Below, piece by piece: positions 59,444-64,000 of a DNA stretch of 64,000 nt. The notes under the pieces were generated by a model that saw only the letters and a list, made by a program, of their open reading frames with translations, had not been told where the DNA came from and made no database searches. The position numbers and the translations under genes were made by a program. Position 1 is the first letter of the stretch; the number at the start of each line of letters is the position of its first letter. The stretch is from Pseudomonas sp. Bc-h (GTDB lineage: Bacteria; Pseudomonadota; Gammaproteobacteria; Pseudomonadales; Pseudomonadaceae), in assembly GCF_002080045.1 (NCBI RefSeq), contig NZ_MUIN01000004.1, positions 146-64,145 of the forward strand, given 5' to 3'.

Positions 59444-62400
59444 ATGTTCTGGATGCCGGCCATTGTTTTCTTGTGCTTGATGGGGTCGACGACGGTCGAC
59501 GCTCAGGTTCTCCCCCAAAGGGAAAAAACCTGGCAGGGCATGCACGGGGAGCCAATGCAGAGTACGGATGCTGCATTACCCGACATCGAACGCATAACCG
59601 AAAACAGCGCACCACATCCCGGCACCGCAGGCGCTGACGACAGCCTGCATGAAGCCCTGGCATTCACTGAATCGCCAGAAATCGACACAAGCACGCCGAC
59701 ATTGCCGCCGGAGGGTGCAGAGTCCCCAAAATTCTGGCGGGACTTCCTGCTCTATGGGCTTCCGGGGCTGCTGTTGCTTTCCACCATTCTGGCGGTGGTG
59801 GTACGCATCAACCGACGCCTCAGTTCGGAAATCTCCCGTCGGGTGGCGCTGGAACAGGAGCTTCGCAGCAGCGAATACCACTATCGCGGCATGATCGAAA
59901 GCCTGTCGGCCATCGCCTGGGAAGCCAACACCCACGATTACTCCTACAACTATGTTTCGCCGCACGCCGAAAACCTGCTGGGCTATCCGCTCCATGAATG
60001 GCGGCGGCCAGGTTTCTGGCGAAGCATCGTCCACCCAGCCGACCTGGAATGCGCCGAGGGCTTCTGCGCCCGGGAAACTGCACTAGGCAACGATCACAGT
60101 CTCGACTACCGCGTCATCAGCGCCGACGGCAGGGTATTGTGGGTGCGCGATATCGTCAGCCTGATCACCTATGGCCATGAACCGGTGATGCGCGGCTTGA
60201 TGATCGACATCAGCGAAGCGAAGCAGACCGAGGAAGCCTTGCGCCGCTCTGAAGGCAAGTTTGCCTCGGTGTTTGCTCAATGCCCTGACATTCTGGTGAT
60301 TGCGCGACTCTCCGACGGCTGTTTCCTGGAGGCCAACCAGGCGTTCGTTGAACAGATCGGTCTCAGCGCCAGTGAAGTCATCGGCCGAACTCCGAGCGAC
60401 CTGAACATCTGGGGCATTCCGGACATCGGGCCAAGCCTGCTGCAACGCCTGCAAAAAGGCAGCATTCGCAACCTGGAGATGCCGTTTCGCCGCAACAACG
60501 GGCGCACCTTTACCGGCCTGCTGTCGGCCGAGCCGTTCGACCTCGACTCCACGCCAGCCGTAGTTGTCGTGGTACGCGATATCACACCGCTCAAGGAAGC
60601 CCAGCAACAACTGCAGCTGTCCGAAGAGAAGTTCGCCAAAGCTTTCCACTCGTCCCCGGATGGCCTGCTCATTTCGCGTCAAAGCGACGGATTGTTGGTG
60701 GAGATCAACGATGGGTTCAGTCGCATTACCGGTTATCACAGCTCACTGTCGCTAGACCGCACGACCCTGGATCTGGGGATCTGGGTCGATCTGAACGAGC
60801 GCCAGCAACTGTTGGAACAGCTTAGCCGCGACGGTTTCGTCAAAGACTTCACCAGCCATATTCGTCGCAGGGACGGTCAGATTCGATTGTGTGAAATTTC
60901 ATCGCGACCGTTACCGATCGGTGGCGAAGACTGCATGCTGACCATCGCCCGCGACATCACGGAACGCCATCAGATGCAGGAGAAACTGCAACTGGCGGCC
61001 ACAGTCTTCGAGAGCACCGCCGAGGGCGTGTTGATCACCGACACTCGCCAGCGCATCAACGCGGTTAACCGCGCGTTCAGCGAGATCACCGGCTACAGCG
61101 AGGGCGAAGCTATTGGCGAAACCCCGCGCTTGCTTGCCTCAGGGCTGCACGACAGCGCCTTCTACGCCGCCATGTGGTATCAGCTGACCGCAGAGGGGCA
61201 CTGGCAAGGCGAGATCAGCAACCGACGCAAGAATGGCGAGATCTATCCCAGTTGGCTGACCATCAGCGCGGTGCGCAACCGCGACAAGTTCATCACCCAC
61301 TTCGTCGCCGTGTTCGCGGATATTTCCAGCTTGAAGCAGGCGCAAGCTCGACTCGACTACCAGGCGCACCACGATCCATTGACCGGCCTGCCCAACCGCA
61401 CGCTGTTCGAAAGTCGCCTGCACGCAGCGCTGAGCCACAGCAAGGAAGCCCACAGTCTGGGCGCCGTGTTGTTCCTCGATCTGGACCGGTTCAAACACAT
61501 CAACGACAGCCTTGGCCATCCGGTGGGCGACCTGCTGCTCAAGGGCATCGCTTATCGTCTCAAGGAAAACCTGCGCGACATCGACACCGTTGCACGCCTG
61601 GGCGGCGATGAGTTCATCATTCTGCTACCGGGCCTGCAAAACGCCGGCGATGCTGAAACCATTGCGACAAAACTGCTGAACAGTTTCTCGGCGCCTTTCC
61701 AGGCCGGCGAGCACGAGTTCTTCATCAGTACCAGTATCGGTACCGCCATATTCCCAACTGACGGTGCAGACGTCGCGACGCTCATCAAGAATGCCGACGC
61801 GGCCATGTATCGCTCCAAGGCGAAGGGTCGCAATCGTGTGGAAAGCTACACCCGTGATCTCACTGCCCAGGCCAGCGAACGCATTGCGCTGGAGCACGAA
61901 TTGCGCAGGGCCATCGAACGCAACGAATTCACCCTTTCCTACCAGCCTAAAGTCAGTCTGCTGACGCAGCGACTCGTAGGAGCCGAAGCCTTGATTCGCT
62001 GGACCCACCCGACCTTCGGCGATGTCCCACCGGAACGCTTCATTCCGCTTGCCGAAGAGAACGGCATGATCCTGCAGATCGGTGAATGGGTGCTGGAGCA
62101 GGCCTGTCACCAGCTACATGAGTGGAACCAGACCTACGACATTTTCGGATCGTTGTCCGTGAACCTGGCCGGTGCGCAACTGCGTCAGCCGAATCTGGTA
62201 AACCGCATCGAGCAACTGCTGACGCAATACCACTTGCAGCCCGGCTGCCTGCAATTGGAGATCACCGAAAACTTCATCATGTCCCAGACCGAGGAGGCAC
62301 TTTCCGTACTACACCGCCTGAAAAAACTCGGCGTGCAACTGGCAATCGACGACTTCGGCACTGGCTACTCCTCACTGAGTTACCTCAAGCGTCTGCCACT

Positions 62401-62689
62401 GGACATCCTCAAGATCGACCAGTCATTCGTGCGAGGTTTGCCGGACGATCCACACGACGCCGCTATCGTCCGCGCGATCATCGCGCTTGGCCGCAGCATG
62501 CAACTGACCGTCATTGCCGAGGGTGTGGAGAGCCTGGAACAACAGCAATTCCTCGCCGACGAAGGCTGTGAACAGATCCAGGGCTACATCGTCAGCCTGC
62601 CCCTTCGCCCCGAGGAATTTTGCGCGACGTTTCTTCGTATCACCGTTTCAGACTTTTCGGATAGCACAGCACGTAAACCGTCGTTATAA
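59444..62689 (+). CDS. rmcA: Membrane PAS-GGDEF-EAL cyclic-di-GMP enzyme (RmcA-like)
   Basis: A 1081-residue protein. A signal peptide (1-21) and a short periplasmic part of about 75 residues lead to one membrane helix at 101-122. Four PAS domains follow (about 145-260, 270-385, 403-515, 527-640), then GGDEF (GGDEF at 720-724) and EAL (EAL at 848-850; LEITE at 948-952; DDFGTGYSS at 969-977). Both enzyme motifs are intact. Its place after rpoD and before a CAU tRNA matches rmcA in P. aeruginosa, which senses redox state through PAS domains. The large periplasmic sensor of that protein is missing here, so the symbol rests on position and PAS layout. Confidence 0.8.
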   Translation: MFWMPAIVFLCLMGSTTVDAQVLPQREKTWQGMHGEPMQSTDAALPDIERITENSAPHPGTAGADDSLHEALAFTESPEIDTSTPTLPPEGAESPKFWRDFLLYGLPGLLLLSTILAVVVRINRRLSSEISRRVALEQELRSSEYHYRGMIESLSAIAWEANTHDYSYNYVSPHAENLLGYPLHEWRRPGFWRSIVHPADLECAEGFCARETALGNDHSLDYRVISADGRVLWVRDIVSLITYGHEPVMRGLMIDISEAKQTEEALRRSEGKFASVFAQCPDILVIARLSDGCFLEANQAFVEQIGLSASEVIGRTPSDLNIWGIPDIGPSLLQRLQKGSIRNLEMPFRRNNGRTFTGLLSAEPFDLDSTPAVVVVVRDITPLKEAQQQLQLSEEKFAKAFHSSPDGLLISRQSDGLLVEINDGFSRITGYHSSLSLDRTTLDLGIWVDLNERQQLLEQLSRDGFVKDFTSHIRRRDGQIRLCEISSRPLPIGGEDCMLTIARDITERHQMQEKLQLAATVFESTAEGVLITDTRQRINAVNRAFSEITGYSEGEAIGETPRLLASGLHDSAFYAAMWYQLTAEGHWQGEISNRRKNGEIYPSWLTISAVRNRDKFITHFVAVFADISSLKQAQARLDYQAHHDPLTGLPNRTLFESRLHAALSHSKEAHSLGAVLFLDLDRFKHINDSLGHPVGDLLLKGIAYRLKENLRDIDTVARLGGDEFIILLPGLQNAGDAETIATKLLNSFSAPFQAGEHEFFISTSIGTAIFPTDGADVATLIKNADAAMYRSKAKGRNRVESYTRDLTAQASERIALEHELRRAIERNEFTLSYQPKVSLLTQRLVGAEALIRWTHPTFGDVPPERFIPLAEENGMILQIGEWVLEQACHQLHEWNQTYDIFGSLSVNLAGAQLRQPNLVNRIEQLLTQYHLQPGCLQLEITENFIMSQTEEALSVLHRLKKLGVQLAIDDFGTGYSSLSYLKRLPLDILKIDQSFVRGLPDDPHDAAIVRAIIALGRSMQLTVIAEGVESLEQQQFLADEGCEQIQGYIVSLPLRPEEFCATFLRITVSDFSDSTARKPSL

Positions 62690-62705
62690 TCCGCGGCCAG
62701 ACTGA

Positions 62706-62782
62706 GGGCCTATAGCTCAGTTGGTTAGAGCAGAGGACTCATAATCCTTTGGTCCACGGTTCGAGTCCGTGTGGGCCCACCA
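62706..62782 (+). tRNA. tRNA with CAU anticodon, probably tRNA-Ile2
   Basis: A 77-nt tRNA with a 7-bp acceptor (GGGCCTA / TGGGCCC), D stem GCTC/GAGC, anticodon loop CTCATAA, T stem CACGG/CCGTG and encoded CCA. The anticodon is CAU. C4-G69 and C5-G68 and the G27-U43 pair match the features by which TilS recognises tRNA-Ile2, where C34 becomes lysidine. An elongator tRNA-Met label is the other option and may be what automatic annotation gives. Confidence 0.95.
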
Positions 62783-62788
62783 CCTTTG

Positions 62789-62812
62789 AAAGCCGCGCAT
62801 TGCGCGGCTTTT
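62789..62812 (+). terminator. Terminator after the tRNA gene
   Basis: AAAGCCGCGC pairs with GCGCGGCTTT across three bases, with T-rich sequence at the end. Confidence 0.85.
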
Positions 62813-62983
62813 GTGTATCTGGCGAATGAGTCTCCAGGCCCGGCAGCGGATCAGGAGCCCCCTGAGGTATATTCCGGTTTGCTGCGAACACAGGGGTTCT
62901 CTGGTTCGAATTGAATCTCTTGCGCGCCGCTTGTAGTTTTCCACGATGGGGAATTACCCCCTCCCCAGACGGTCTGTTACCCC

Positions 62984-64000
62984 ATGAATACACCCGCCAT
63001 GCCCCTCTTCATCCGCCGCATTCTGCGTCCACTTCTGGACCCATATCGCCGTTATCGCCACGCCCGTTACATTCATGCCGGGCGTATCGTTGTCGGTCTG
63101 CTGGTGTCCATCCTGCTGACCACCGGGATTCACCTGCCCCATGGCGAATGGGCGTCGGTGACGATGCTGATCGTGATCGGCGGTCTTCAGCATCACGGCA
63201 ATATCGGCAAGAAGTCTGTGGAGCGGGCCTACGGGACCTTGATTGGTGCGGCGCTGGGGTTGGCCGTCGTCGCGCAGGAAAGCTACTTGGGCATGCCGCT
63301 GCTGACGTACGTGATCATGTCGCTGATCTGTGGCTTCTTCGCCTATCACGCCATCGGCAAGGGTGGGTATACGGCGCTGTTGTCAGCCATCACGCTGTTT
63401 ATCGTCGCCGGGCATGGCGATAACCCGATCACTGACGGGCTGTGGCGCACCGTGGATATTTTGATTGGGATCGTTCTGGCGCTGGCGTTTTCGTTCGCCT
63501 TGCCGCTGTATGCGGTGTACTCGTGGCGCTATAACCTGGCCATCGGCCTGCGCGATTGCGCAAAGGTCTATGAACGCATCAGCAGCGGCCAGTCGATCAG
63601 CGCCGACGAGCATCTGAAGCTGACCGCGCGCCTCAACGCGACGATGCTGCAACTGCGCTCGTTGATGCCGTCGGTATCGAAGGAAGTGAAGATTTCACTG
63701 GTTGAACTGGACGCCATTCAAAGCCATTTCCGCATGTGCCTGAGCACTCTGGAAATCCTCTCCAACCTGCGACCGGCTGAAATAGGCAACGTAGGCATGA
63801 ACGCCGAGCAGCGTCGGATTCGTCGCATGCTGATCGGTATGGCGAGAGCCTTGCAAAGTGGCGCGACAGAGCGTCTGCAGCGTCCGACCGAATCCCTTGC
63901 CGTCGGCCCGGAAGCGCCCGCCGTTTCGGCCGACGTATTGGGTTATCAACTGATGACTCGACAATTGGCGCTGAACATCGAGGGCTTGCAGCAGCGGCTG
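62984..64000 (+). CDS. FUSC-family inner-membrane protein (partial, runs off window)
   Basis: The first 339 codons of an open frame that continues past the window. After a basic N-terminus there are six hydrophobic helices (from VVGLLVSILLTTGIHL to LIGIVLALAFSFALPLYAVYSW), typical of the FUSC/YccS/aromatic-acid exporter group. A cytoplasmic, helical domain with Arg/Leu-rich stretches follows. Family members export aromatic acids such as p-hydroxybenzoate or fusaric acid; the substrate here is unknown. The ATG at 62984 (MNTPAMPLF) starts the frame. The 171 bp before it hold no clear gene. Confidence 0.85.
   Translation, partial: MNTPAMPLFIRRILRPLLDPYRRYRHARYIHAGRIVVGLLVSILLTTGIHLPHGEWASVTMLIVIGGLQHHGNIGKKSVERAYGTLIGAALGLAVVAQESYLGMPLLTYVIMSLICGFFAYHAIGKGGYTALLSAITLFIVAGHGDNPITDGLWRTVDILIGIVLALAFSFALPLYAVYSWRYNLAIGLRDCAKVYERISSGQSISADEHLKLTARLNATMLQLRSLMPSVSKEVKISLVELDAIQSHFRMCLSTLEILSNLRPAEIGNVGMNAEQRRIRRMLIGMARALQSGATERLQRPTESLAVGPEAPAVSADVLGYQLMTRQLALNIEGLQQRL

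Noticed and set aside
62813..62983. A second tRNA fragment or attachment site after the CAU tRNA
   Set aside because: A GGTTCGAAT word resembles a T loop, but no stem or matching duplicate of the tRNA 3' end can be built and no integrase gene is nearby.
62717..62993. Small minus-strand proteins with SNRGP-like text
   Set aside because: They are translations antisense to the tRNA gene and its flank, a known false-positive pattern.

Overview
The window is chromosomal DNA of a fluorescent Pseudomonas, most like the P. syringae / P. fluorescens side of the genus. This rests on protein sequences that read as Pseudomonas orthologues throughout, on several families of Pseudomonas REP-type inverted repeats, and on gene order that follows the P. 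aeruginosa blocks around tyrZ-anmK-argC-vfr-trpGDC and trpE-rpe-agt-lptD-surA-cca-rpsU-dnaG-rpoD, as I recall them. Nearly everything is core genome. I see no CRISPR array, insertion sequence, prophage or defence island.

Layout. 1-253 is the promoter and leader of an rRNA operon that lies beyond the left edge; the leader carries a perfect 77-bp tandem duplication. 254-10726 holds tyrS, the peptidoglycan hydrolase gene mepM, anmK, erpA, argC, hemJ, a DUF805 protein, an SDR, a HIT protein, coq7, an OsmC-like protein and vfr. 10744-14251 is a lipoate-ligase-like gene and trpCDG, preceded by a short trp leader peptide gene. 14393-18881 is a LysR / MFS / GDSL-autotransporter block between trpG and trpE, a slot that holds pyocin or tailocin genes in P. 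aeruginosa and P. syringae. 18949-22001 is the rpe-gph-trpE unit, where a second copy of the trp leader peptide is embedded in frame in the 3' end of gph. 22235-26464 is an accessory module: a permease, an iron-dependent alcohol dehydrogenase and a PAS/sigma54 activator, with a clear sigma54 promoter. 26649-34137 is an agtABCD-type ABC importer with its agtSR two-component system. 34233-45622 covers a DUF3530 protein, a DjlA-like co-chaperone, murU, amgK, and the lptD-surA-pdxA-rsmA-apaG-apaH-glpE run. 45736-50780 is the prkA-yeaH-spoVR stress cluster behind an AlgU-like promoter. 50852-59301 holds cca, folK, folB, plsY, tsaD and the macromolecular-synthesis group rpsU-dnaG-rpoD. 59444-64000 holds an RmcA-like GGDEF/EAL protein, a CAU tRNA with Ile2 features, and the start of a FUSC-family membrane protein.

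How the genes work together. AnmK, AmgK and MurU are three steps of the cell-wall recycling route that returns MurNAc to UDP-MurNAc, and MepM cuts the same polymer. LptD and SurA belong to outer-membrane biogenesis. The two trp transcription units (trpE and trpGDC) carry near-identical Trp-Arg-Trp leader peptides, each followed by a GCCGG/CCGGC hairpin, so both should respond together to charged tRNA-Trp.

The least described parts are the sigma54 permease/dehydrogenase module, the gph-embedded trp leader, the palindrome upstream of agtA, the terminator that masks the cca ribosome-binding site, and the RmcA homologue that lacks a large periplasmic sensor. Functions come from reading the sequence and from family knowledge. 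No database search was run.
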